Assembly: GCA_045600105.1 (NCBI GenBank)
Contig: JAZRXG010000006.1
Coordinates: forward strand, 55,710-119,709
Reading direction: 5' to 3'
Length of the DNA: 64,000 nucleotides
Source: UBA1206 sp045600105
GTDB taxonomy: Bacteria; Bacillota; Clostridia; Oscillospirales; CAG-382
Shown here: positions 33,621 to 41,183 of the stretch, in pieces
Layout of the letters: every line of letters begins with the position of its first letter
Numbering within the stretch: position 1 is the stretch's first letter
The notes under the pieces: model-generated
What the model was told of the DNA's origin: nothing
The model's input: only the letters and a program-made list of their open reading frames with translations
Database searches by the model: none
Translations under genes and position numbers: made by a program

Positions 33621-34841
33621 TACGAGTCCGCCGAAATAAGAGACGAGCGCGAGAGTGAGGCAGGCGGCTGCCGCGGAGATCGCAAAGATAACGTGGACGG
33701 TCCTGTGCATCGAAAGTAAGCCGAAAAACTCACGGATGAATCCGTTGGGCCAGAAATACCATTTCGTTCCGCTCGCTATCCCCTCGGCGTCAAGTCCCGC
33801 CATACGGGCAAGTATACCGCTGCGGAACACGTGGAAATTCGTCGTGGCGAAAGCAGCCTTAGCGTTCGGTTTCATACCGTCGATGACACGCTTCGAGAAA
33901 AGCATGTTTTCATAAGTATTCCTTGATTCCTTTTCGGGATATACCTCGTCTGTCTCGGCACCGTGGGAAAGCAGGTAAAGCTCGAGCGCGCTTCCTTCGC
34001 TCATCACTTCGTTTGCCCCCTTTCCGCCGGACGGAACGTAAACGCACTTTTTGCCGGAGGCTATCTCCTGATCCCAAGCGAAGCGTATGGCTTTGTTTGC
34101 GCGTCCCTTGAGAAGCGGCAGAAGACCGCCCTTTTTATCGATGGAGCAGCCGAGTATGATGACGCAGTCTTTGTCGTACGACGGCTTTTTCCGCACCGCG
34201 GCGTATCCCATTATCATACATCCGGCGAGTATGCACTCGAAATAGCACATCAGAAGCAGCAGAAACATCGGTATGAAAGTGTTGAGCAGCACCGACACGC
34301 GCGATGGCGAACTGAATACCGTTTTTTCGAGAACGCCGGACGCGGCGTATATCGCCGCCGTGCCGCCTATATAGAGAACGCCGAGCAGTATGCTGAGCAG
34401 GTTTTTGGGTCTGAAGCCCTCGTGACGGATGAGCGACGCGTTGCTGATGCCGAGCACGATACATATGACGCACATCACGGGGACCGCGATATTCGCGAAT
34501 CTGAAGGGAAAATCCTTGACGAGCTCAAATATTGATCGGTACGATATTTCGTCTGCCGCCGATGAAAATCGGAAAAACAGCATATCCGCCGCGAGCGGTA
34601 CCGTAAAGAATATACCCGCGATATACAGCACGTTGCGGTAGGAATAAAATATCTTTTTCACTCCGGATGCGAGCAGAAAAGCAAGGATCACGGGGATAAG
34701 CACGAAAAGCAAAGCGATGAGGTCTGTCGCGAGACGAGCTTTGCCGAGAAAATACATCGTCACTATAAGCGCGGATACGACAAACGCCGCCGCAAGCACT
34801 CCGAGAAACGCGAAAGGAAAACGTTTTTTCAAATTTTTCAC
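33618..34841 (-). CDS. YdcF-like (DUF218) membrane protein
   Basis: A 407-residue protein. The first ~190 residues hold six or so membrane segments (FAFLGVLAAAFVVSALIV, ALLFVLIPVILAFLLA and others). The soluble domain reads DCVIILGCSIDKKGG, CVYVPSGGKGANE, YPEKESRNTYENMLFSK and ATTNFHVFRSGILARMAG, the DUF218/YdcF pattern. YdcF and SanA/ElyC relatives take part in envelope processes; the exact reaction is unknown. A final segment near 375-405 is again hydrophobic. Confidence 0.85.
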   Translation of the reverse strand: MKNLKKRFPFAFLGVLAAAFVVSALIVTMYFLGKARLATDLIALLFVLIPVILAFLLASGVKKIFYSYRNVLYIAGIFFTVPLAADMLFFRFSSAADEISYRSIFELVKDFPFRFANIAVPVMCVICIVLGISNASLIRHEGFRPKNLLSILLGVLYIGGTAAIYAASGVLEKTVFSSPSRVSVLLNTFIPMFLLLLMCYFECILAGCMIMGYAAVRKKPSYDKDCVIILGCSIDKKGGLLPLLKGRANKAIRFAWDQEIASGKKCVYVPSGGKGANEVMSEGSALELYLLSHGAETDEVYPEKESRNTYENMLFSKRVIDGMKPNAKAAFATTNFHVFRSGILARMAGLDAEGIASGTKWYFWPNGFIREFFGLLSMHRTVHVIFAISAAAACLTLALVSYFGGLV

Positions 34842-34856
34842 CTCTGTGTACCGTAT

Positions 34857-34884
34857 ATTATATCACAAAGTCACGTTTTGTCAA
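34857..34884 (-). promoter_or_regulatory. Promoter of the YdcF-like gene
   Basis: Minus-strand TTGACA (34884-34879), 16-nt spacer, TATAAT (34862-34857). Confidence 0.7.
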
Positions 34885-34907
34885 TCGTTCGAAAACCTTT
34901 TATCTTA

Positions 34908-34936
34908 TTGACAAGTACGGCGCGTTGTGATATATT
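34908..34936 (+). promoter_or_regulatory. Promoter of the SGNH lipoprotein gene
   Basis: TTGACA (34908-34913), 17-nt spacer, TATATT (34931-34936); start codon at 34970 with AAAGGAAAAAAGGT ahead. Confidence 0.75.
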
Positions 34937-34969
34937 TTCACTATAAACAAAAACGAAAGGAAAAAAGGT

Positions 34970-36511
34970 ATGAAAAGAATTTTATCTGTTTTTCTTGCTT
35001 CCCTGCTCTGCTTCTGCCTCTTTGCCTGCTCGGGAAGCGATGAACCCAACGAAAACGTTTCAAAAGAAGAGTCTTCAGATGAATTTTCGCTTGTTGAAGA
35101 ATCTTCCGAAGTTATCCCTGCTCACGAACCGTACGTCATTGCTCACACCGCGGAAAGCAAGGTAACTGCCGATGGTCTCGGTCTTATCATCCGCGACGTC
35201 AGCGGTATCGATTTTGAGCTTGTCGAAATAGCCGGAGAAGCCGACGTCCTGCCCGGAATGGACGTTGTCATCGGCGTCGTTCCGTCGTTCGTCGAACTGA
35301 CGTACACTCCGTTTTATCACGGCGACAACGGCTACACTTCAAAAGACGGTATCGCATACATTTTCGGCGCGAACGCCGATTCGTGCGAGATCGCCGCGAT
35401 GTATTTCATCTCCGACTGCGTTTCGGGTGACGGCATTTCCGAAGAGATAAACGAAAGACTCAACTTCAACGGCTTCCCTTATGAAAACGCGACTCTCAAC
35501 GGCAATTCGCTCAAGGATTTCACCATCGTCTGCGCCGTGACCGATAACGAAGCCAAGTACGAAGACGTAGGAAACGAGCTCAACGCGTTCCTTCTTGCCG
35601 AAGGCAATTTCGAGCTTCCTCTTTCGACGTCGAAGACCGCGTCTTATGAAAAAGAGATCGTCATCGGTTATTCCGCAAGAAGAGGAATGCTTTACGACTC
35701 CAAAAAAGAAGCCGAATACGGGCTTGGCGATTACCGCGTTCTCATAAGCGGCACTAAGGTTTATATCGAAGCCAACAACGCCTGCGGCGCCTGGCACGCG
35801 ATGCAGCGCTTTTCCGCCCTGTTCGCCGACGGTGACGTCACAGATCAGGAGATCACCGGAACGTGCGACCTCATCAAAGTCGCCTGCGTCGGTGACTCGA
35901 TAACTCAGGGCAACAACTCCGCCGACTACCACAAGACCGCGTACCCCGTATATCTCCAGAGAATGCTCGGTTACGACTACTACGTCAAGAACTACGGCGC
36001 TTCGGGATATTCCGTGGTATTCGAAGACGAATATTCCTACAAAAAGAACGCCCGTTACAAGGAAGCGCTTGAGCTCGGCGCCGATATCATGATATTCATG
36101 CTCGGCACGAACGACGGCAACCCCTCCAACGGACTCAAGGAATGGGAAGGCACCGAACGCGAAACGAGATACTACAGCAACGTGAACGAATATCTTGATT
36201 CGTTCCTCGAGACCAACCCCGAAATGCAGATATTCATGTGTCTGCCCGCTCCTCTGTTCTCGCAGTCCACCCGTTGGGGCGACTGGGCGGAATGGGCTCG
36301 CCGTATCGAAGAATACGTCATCCCCCTCAACAGCAGGATAGCGGAAGAAAGAGATCTTCCCATCGTCGATATCCATTCGTGGGCTGTCGAGCATCCCGAA
36401 ATGTTCCCTGACGGACTCCATCCGCTCGAGGAGACATACAAGGATTACGCGCAGAGAGTTTACGACGAAATAATCGATAAACTCAAGTATATTCCTTCCG
36501 AAGCAGAATAA
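34970..36511 (+). CDS. SGNH/GDSL-hydrolase lipoprotein
   Basis: A 513-residue surface lipoprotein. Signal peptide ends LCFCLFAC (lipobox), followed by a Glu/Ser-rich spacer to ~residue 48. Residues ~50-300 resemble the alpha/beta domain often found before carbohydrate-active domains (VIAHTAESKVTADGLG, EIVIGYSARRG). The SGNH domain starts at ~305: VACVGDSITQGNN (Ser nucleophile), YGASGYSV, IMIFMLGTNDGN and the Asp/His pair FPDGLHPLEE. Probably a carbohydrate esterase; the substrate is inferred only from the company of other glycan-active lipoproteins. A terminator follows. Confidence 0.85.
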   Translation: MKRILSVFLASLLCFCLFACSGSDEPNENVSKEESSDEFSLVEESSEVIPAHEPYVIAHTAESKVTADGLGLIIRDVSGIDFELVEIAGEADVLPGMDVVIGVVPSFVELTYTPFYHGDNGYTSKDGIAYIFGANADSCEIAAMYFISDCVSGDGISEEINERLNFNGFPYENATLNGNSLKDFTIVCAVTDNEAKYEDVGNELNAFLLAEGNFELPLSTSKTASYEKEIVIGYSARRGMLYDSKKEAEYGLGDYRVLISGTKVYIEANNACGAWHAMQRFSALFADGDVTDQEITGTCDLIKVACVGDSITQGNNSADYHKTAYPVYLQRMLGYDYYVKNYGASGYSVVFEDEYSYKKNARYKEALELGADIMIFMLGTNDGNPSNGLKEWEGTERETRYYSNVNEYLDSFLETNPEMQIFMCLPAPLFSQSTRWGDWAEWARRIEEYVIPLNSRIAEERDLPIVDIHSWAVEHPEMFPDGLHPLEETYKDYAQRVYDEIIDKLKYIPSEAE

Positions 36512-36520
36512 AACACGACC

Positions 36521-36552
36521 GCCGGAAAATTAATTTCCGGCGGCGTTTTTAT
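36521..36552 (+). terminator. Rho-independent terminator of the SGNH lipoprotein gene
   Basis: Perfect stem CCGCCGGAAA/TTTCCGGCGG (36521-36530, 36536-36545) with a 5-nt loop, then CGTTTTTATT. Confidence 0.85.
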
Positions 36553-37112
36553 TACGTATTTTCTGTTATCACTTCGTCCATCGTGACGTCGTTTTCATCT
36601 GTCGGTATTTCGTTTCTTATAAGTCTGTCAAAGCAAAGACAAATCTTTTCAGCTTTTGTTTCTTTGAGGAATCTGTCGTAATATCCGCCGCCGTGGCCGA
36701 GACGTCTTCCGTCGTAAGACGCCGAAACGCAGGGGATGACCGCGAGGTCGATCACGCTTCCGTCGGCAGTATCTCCGCGGGCAGGCTCGGGGATGCCGTA
36801 GGCGTTTTTCACGAATCCGTCGGTATCGCAGATCCTTACCGCTTCCATAAAGCCGTTTTCCCCGCAGCGCGGAACGTAAACCTGCTTTCCGTCGGCAAGC
36901 GCATTTTTTATGATTCCTTCGGTATCGGGCTCGCCGCGAACGGAAATATAAACGAACAGCGAACCGCATTTTTTATAAACGCCGCTTTCAAGCAGCTTCC
37001 GTGTGATTTCCGCACTCGCTTCGGAACGGTATTCATCCGTCAACGACGCCGAAAAAGCGCGTATCTCACGGCGAAGATACTTTTTCGCGGAAACAATTTT
37101 TTCTTCGTTCAT
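36552..37112 (-). CDS. 5-formyltetrahydrofolate cyclo-ligase
   Basis: A 186-residue 5-FCL family protein with KKYLRREIRAF at the N terminus, LFVYISVRGEPDTEGII, QVYVPRC, and the ATP/folate-binding signature DGRRLGHGGGYYDRFLK. It converts 5-formyl-THF to 5,10-methenyl-THF, feeding the one-carbon pool that purN and purH use. Its ATG overlaps the stop of the GNAT-like remnant upstream (ATGA). A promoter lies about 230 nt upstream inside that remnant. Confidence 0.92.
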   Translation of the reverse strand: MNEEKIVSAKKYLRREIRAFSASLTDEYRSEASAEITRKLLESGVYKKCGSLFVYISVRGEPDTEGIIKNALADGKQVYVPRCGENGFMEAVRICDTDGFVKNAYGIPEPARGDTADGSVIDLAVIPCVSASYDGRRLGHGGGYYDRFLKETKAEKICLCFDRLIRNEIPTDENDVTMDEVITENT

Positions 37113-37375
37113 TTGAGCTCCTTTCGCATATATTCCGGCTCGTATTCCGCGTATGCGTGCTTTGCGTAAAACGCGTACGATCCGAACCGGACTTCTTTCG
37201 GTCCAACGGGATGAACGATGAATGCCGTCTTCACTTTCGCTTTCATATACGATTCGGCGTTTTCGATAAGTGCGCTGCCGATGCCTCTGCGTTTTAGTGA
37301 CGGCTTAACGTACGGCCTGTGAAGAACGGCTTCTGTACGGCAAATAAGTATAGCACATCCCGAAAGCTTTTTCAA
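37109..37375 (-). pseudogene. GNAT acetyltransferase remnant lacking its N terminus
   Basis: The frame encodes the acetyl-CoA loop and C-terminal half of a GNAT: KPSLKRRGIGSALIENAESYM and FYAKHAYAEYEPEYM. About 60-70 N-terminal residues normally present are missing. The only start-like codon at the 5' end is TTG at 37375, which is itself the -35 box of a good promoter (37375-37347), so an mRNA from that promoter would lack it. I read this as a decayed gene whose 3' end is still translationally coupled to the 5-FCL gene. Confidence 0.6.
37347..37375 (-). promoter_or_regulatory. Promoter for the 5-FCL transcript
   Basis: Minus-strand TTGAAA (37375-37370), 17-nt spacer, TATACT (37352-37347). 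Confidence 0.65.
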
Positions 37376-37400
37376 GCATCAAAAAATTTACATATTTTTC

Positions 37401-37428
37401 GGCAATCCTATTGCCAAAACACGGCAAT
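37401..37428. promoter_or_regulatory. Three GGCAAT half-sites upstream of the C11 peptidase gene
   Basis: GGCAAT (37401-37406), its inverse ATTGCC (37410-37415) and a third GGCAAT (37423-37428) lie about 60-85 nt before the start codon. The TTGCCA within could serve as a -35 box but no clear -10 follows, so this is a possible operator only. Confidence 0.3.
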
Positions 37429-37486
37429 TATGTTATTTTATATATTGCAGTTATATGTAATGCAACAGAAAACAGAGGTATCATTT

Positions 37487-39847
37487 ATGGACAAAAGACC
37501 ACAAGGCAGAAACAAAAAAACCGAATCCGGCAGCGTCGACATCAACAAGGGCCGCAAAGTCGGGACTTCCGGTCCCGTAGGCAGCGGCGGCAGAAACGGC
37601 GGCAGCGGCAACCGTGCCTCCGGCGGCTCATCCGGCGGATCGGGCGCGCTCAAGGCGCTTCCGAAGCTAAATCTCAAAACCATACTCATCATCGTCGCCG
37701 TGATCGTTGTGGGCTTCATCATTCTCAAAGCCTGCGGCGGCAGCATCTTCGACCTTTTCCCGAGCGGAAACAACACTACTCCCAACGAACCCGACAACAC
37801 CAACTACGTTGATTATAACGACGCGCAGGTCGACCGCAATGTAGCGAGCGGCGCGAGGAACAAATTCTACGTTCCCGAAAGCGGCGACAAAGTCACCATC
37901 ATGGTGTATATGTGCGGCACCGACCTTGAATCCAAATACGGAATGGCTTCCTCCGACCTTTCGGAAATGGCGAAAGCCACCATCGGTTCCAACGTAAATA
38001 TCATCGTTGAGACCGGCGGCTGCAAGGAATGGAAAACGCAGGGTATCTCCAACTCGAAGAACCAGATATATCAGGTCGTATCCAACGGAATAAAACCCAT
38101 CGAAAGCGACTTCGGCTCTGCTGCGATGACCGACCCCGCGAACCTCACCAAATTCATTGATTACTGCGAAGACAAATTCCCCGCAGACAGAAACATCCTT
38201 ATTTTCTGGGACCACGGCGGCGGATCGCTTTCCGGCTACGGTTATGACGAAAAGAATCCTTCTTCGTCTTCCATGACTCTTGCCAAGATCAACACCGCGC
38301 TCAAGAACGCGGACTGCAAATTCGACTTCATCGGCTTCGACGCCTGCCTTATGGCGACTCTCGAGACCGCTCTCGTATGTGAAAACTACGCCGACTATCT
38401 CGTGGCTTCCGAAGAGACCGAACCGGGCACCGGCTGGTATTACACCCGCTGGGTCACCGAGCTTTCGGCAAACACTTCAAAGCCCACCATCGACATCGCG
38501 AAAACGATAATCGACGACTTCATCACTTCGTCCACCAACGCTTCCGCAAGCGCAAAAGTCACCCTTTCCATCGTTGACCTTGCCGAACTCCACGGCACCG
38601 TTCCCTCCGCGTTCAACGATTTCGCGGTAGACACCACCAACATCATCAAATCCGACGGTTATCAGCAGGTTTCCGAAGCCCGTGCTGGCGTTCGTCAGTT
38701 CTCGGCACAGAACAAGATAAACCAGGTCGACCTCGTTGACCTTGCGGAACGTATCGGAACGAACGATTCCAAAAAGCTTGCTTCCGTTCTCAAGAGCGCA
38801 GTCAAATACAACAGAACGAGTATGTCGCGCTGCAACGGCATCAGCATCTACTTCCCGTACGAAACCACCAATTCCATGAACAGCGCCGTCGCGTCCTACG
38901 ACGCCATCGGTCTTGACGACGACTATACCAAGTGCATCAAATCCTTCGCGTCTCTCGAGCTCGGCGGTCAGGTAGCCGCTGCTTCGACTCAGACTTCATC
39001 TTCTTCCTCTTCGTTTGACCTCGGTTCTCTCCTCGGCACCATCACCGGCGGTTCCTCCACTTCTCCTCTTGACGCGCTCCTCGGCTCGTTCGGCGGAGGT
39101 GCCGGAAACGGCTTTGACGTTTCTTCCGTGCTCGGTCTTCTCGGTTCCTTCAAGGGACGCAGCATGCCGACGGAGCTTGAATGGGTAGACACAGACCTCG
39201 TTGCCGACAACGCCGAAAAGATAGCGTCCGGCTGCATCGATCCGTCTCACCTCGTTCCCGTCGAAAAGAACGGCAAAAAGGTCCTCTCCCTTACCGAAAG
39301 CGAATGGGAACTCATCTCCGCCGTTGAACTCAACGTATTCGTCGATGACGGCGAAGGCTACATCGACCTCGGTCTTGACAACGCGGTCGAATATGACGGC
39401 GACGACCTCATTCTCGGATTCGACGGAACGTGGCTCACGATCAACGACCACGTCTGCTCGTTCACCATCGTTTCTTCCGACGACAAGAACGGCGTTTACG
39501 CTGCAAACATCCCCGCTCTCCTCAACGGTTCCCTCGTTTACATTCAGGTAGTATTTGACAACAAAGCCGATACCGAGACCGTCACCGGCGCTTTCCCGAT
39601 TTATAATGACGTCGACGTTCAGGCAAAAGGCATGATCGAGATCAAAAAAGGCGACGAGATCCAGCTTCTCTGCGACTATTACGATTACAACGGCAATTAC
39701 GACGCCACTTACACTCTCGGCGACAAGTTCACCGTCGGCGGCAGCGGCTTCAAAATCGTCAACAAAGAACTCACCTCGAAGAATTTCAGCGTGATGTTCA
39801 GACTCACCGATATTTACGGCAACCATTTCTGGGTAAACGCCGACTGA
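37487..39847 (+). CDS. Membrane-anchored clostripain-family (C11) cysteine peptidase
   Basis: A protein of about 786 residues. The first ~62 residues are Gly/Ser/Arg-rich and cytoplasmic, followed by one membrane helix (ILIIVAVIVVGFIILKAC), so the bulk is outside. The C11 domain reads VTIMVYMCGTDLESKYG, the catalytic His in IFWDHGGGSLSG and the catalytic Cys in IGFDACLMATLETAL. It ends near ~500 with YNRTSMSRCNGISIYFPY. A Ser/Gly linker (TQTSSSSSSFDLGSLLG) leads to a C-terminal beta domain of ~230 residues. C11 peptidases cut after Arg/Lys and mature by autocleavage. ATG at 37487 follows AGAGGTATCATTT; upstream in-frame codons would run through the promoter region. Confidence 0.88.
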   Translation: MDKRPQGRNKKTESGSVDINKGRKVGTSGPVGSGGRNGGSGNRASGGSSGGSGALKALPKLNLKTILIIVAVIVVGFIILKACGGSIFDLFPSGNNTTPNEPDNTNYVDYNDAQVDRNVASGARNKFYVPESGDKVTIMVYMCGTDLESKYGMASSDLSEMAKATIGSNVNIIVETGGCKEWKTQGISNSKNQIYQVVSNGIKPIESDFGSAAMTDPANLTKFIDYCEDKFPADRNILIFWDHGGGSLSGYGYDEKNPSSSSMTLAKINTALKNADCKFDFIGFDACLMATLETALVCENYADYLVASEETEPGTGWYYTRWVTELSANTSKPTIDIAKTIIDDFITSSTNASASAKVTLSIVDLAELHGTVPSAFNDFAVDTTNIIKSDGYQQVSEARAGVRQFSAQNKINQVDLVDLAERIGTNDSKKLASVLKSAVKYNRTSMSRCNGISIYFPYETTNSMNSAVASYDAIGLDDDYTKCIKSFASLELGGQVAAASTQTSSSSSSFDLGSLLGTITGGSSTSPLDALLGSFGGGAGNGFDVSSVLGLLGSFKGRSMPTELEWVDTDLVADNAEKIASGCIDPSHLVPVEKNGKKVLSLTESEWELISAVELNVFVDDGEGYIDLGLDNAVEYDGDDLILGFDGTWLTINDHVCSFTIVSSDDKNGVYAANIPALLNGSLVYIQVVFDNKADTETVTGAFPIYNDVDVQAKGMIEIKKGDEIQLLCDYYDYNGNYDATYTLGDKFTVGGSGFKIVNKELTSKNFSVMFRLTDIYGNHFWVNAD

Positions 39848-39859
39848 TCGGAACAAAAC

Positions 39860-39901
39860 AACGCTCCGTGAGTGGAACCCATTTACGGAGCGTTTCCATT
39901 T
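39860..39901 (+). terminator. Terminator of the C11 peptidase gene
   Basis: Stem AACGCTCCGT (39860-39869) / ACGGAGCGTT (39885-39894) followed by TCCATTTTTC. Confidence 0.7.
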
Positions 39902-39922
39902 TTCAAAAAGGCGGTATGATTT

Positions 39923-40618
39923 ATGAACACCGAGATCATCAGAATAAACGACAGCACGTACAGGATAGAAAACGGATTCGTACGTTTCTTTCTGCTCGAA
40001 GGACGTGAAAGAGCGCTGCTCATAGACACGGGCGCTTCGTGCGGCGACGCGAAAGCTATCGCGGAAAGCCTGACGACGCTTCCGATAACGCTCATAAACA
40101 CTCACGGGGACGGCGACCATACATCCGGGAACGCCGCGTTCGACGAATTCATCATCAGCCGTGAGGATCACGAAAATTGCAGACTTCACGAAAAATTCCC
40201 GTCTTCCCGCCCCGTCTTCCCCGCTGACGGCGAGATCATCAATCTCGGCGGAAGAAAGATAGAAATTATTTTCATTCCCGGACACACCAAGGGCAGCATC
40301 GCGCTGCTTGACATCGAAGGCAGGGTTCTGTATTCGGGCGACTCGGTGCAGAACGGAAATATCTATATGTTCGGTTCTCACCGCGACGTGAGCGCTTTTC
40401 TGCCGTCGCTTGAAAAACTCGAAAAAATGTCCGACAGATTCGACTTCATATATCCGTGCCACGGTTCTCCCGTACTCGGAAGCGACTACGCGGGCATCGT
40501 TGAAAAAGCGTGGAAAAAAGTGATTTCGGGAGAAATAATTCCGTGCAAAGAATCGCTTCACGGCTTCGTCATCGACCGTTACGACTGCGGCGTCTGCGGA
40601 TTTTATATGTCAAAATGA
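39923..40618 (+). CDS. Metallo-beta-lactamase-fold hydrolase
   Basis: A 231-residue MBL-fold protein. The metal motif is INTHGDGDHTSGN (HxxxDH with the first His of HxH replaced by Gly spacing), then FIPGHTKGSIALL, LYSGDSVQNG and IYPCHGSPV. It resembles the glyoxalase-II-like group. Substrate unknown; cytoplasmic. RBS AAAAAGGCGGTATGATTT. Its stop overlaps the start of the YgjP-like peptidase gene (ATGA). Confidence 0.85.
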   Translation: MNTEIIRINDSTYRIENGFVRFFLLEGRERALLIDTGASCGDAKAIAESLTTLPITLINTHGDGDHTSGNAAFDEFIISREDHENCRLHEKFPSSRPVFPADGEIINLGGRKIEIIFIPGHTKGSIALLDIEGRVLYSGDSVQNGNIYMFGSHRDVSAFLPSLEKLEKMSDRFDFIYPCHGSPVLGSDYAGIVEKAWKKVISGEIIPCKESLHGFVIDRYDCGVCGFYMSK

Positions 40619-41166
40619 TCGAATACAAACTTATAAGAACCTCCCGCATAACCATTTCACTTGAAATAAAAGACGGTGCCGTTATCGTCAGAGCTCCGTA
40701 CATAACGCCCAAAAAAGAAATCGATTCGTTTGTCGATTCAAAAAAGGACTGGATCGAAAGCAAACTCGCGCTTGTCAAAACGCGTATGAAAGACGCCGAA
40801 AATGCGGGATGTTTCACCTATGAAGAGCTGAACGAGCTTGCAGATAAGGCACTTGACGTCATACCGAAAAAAGTCGCCTTCTTTGCGTCTGTCATCGGAG
40901 TGACATACGGACGAATAACGATAAGAGCGCAGAAGACCCGCTGGGGCAGCTGCACCGCCGACGGGAACCTCAATTTCAACTGTCTGCTTATGCTGATGCC
41001 CGACGAAGTCGTCGACAGCGTGGTCGTTCACGAGCTCTGCCACCGCAAGGAAATGAATCATTCGGCGCGTTTCTACGCCGAAATTAAAAAAGTTTTTCCG
41101 TCGTACGACGTCTGCCGGAAATGGCTGAAAACAAACGGCCCGTCTCTTCTTTTACGACTGCAATGA
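40615..41166 (+). CDS. YgjP-like (DUF45) metallopeptidase
   Basis: A protein of about 183 residues of the M48-related YgjP/DUF45 family. The signature is KTRWGSCTADGNLNFNC followed by the zinc motif VVVHELCHRKEMNHSARF (HExxH). The start ATG at 40615 overlaps the MBL stop; the frame extends further upstream only as a shadow of the MBL gene. Family members are small cytoplasmic zinc proteins of uncertain substrate, sometimes linked to restriction or repair loci. It precedes the glycyl radical operon by 17 nt. Confidence 0.85.
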   Translation: MIEYKLIRTSRITISLEIKDGAVIVRAPYITPKKEIDSFVDSKKDWIESKLALVKTRMKDAENAGCFTYEELNELADKALDVIPKKVAFFASVIGVTYGRITIRAQKTRWGSCTADGNLNFNCLLMLMPDEVVDSVVVHELCHRKEMNHSARFYAEIKKVFPSYDVCRKWLKTNGPSLLLRLQ

Positions 41167-41183
41167 TTTTCGGAGGATCAGCA

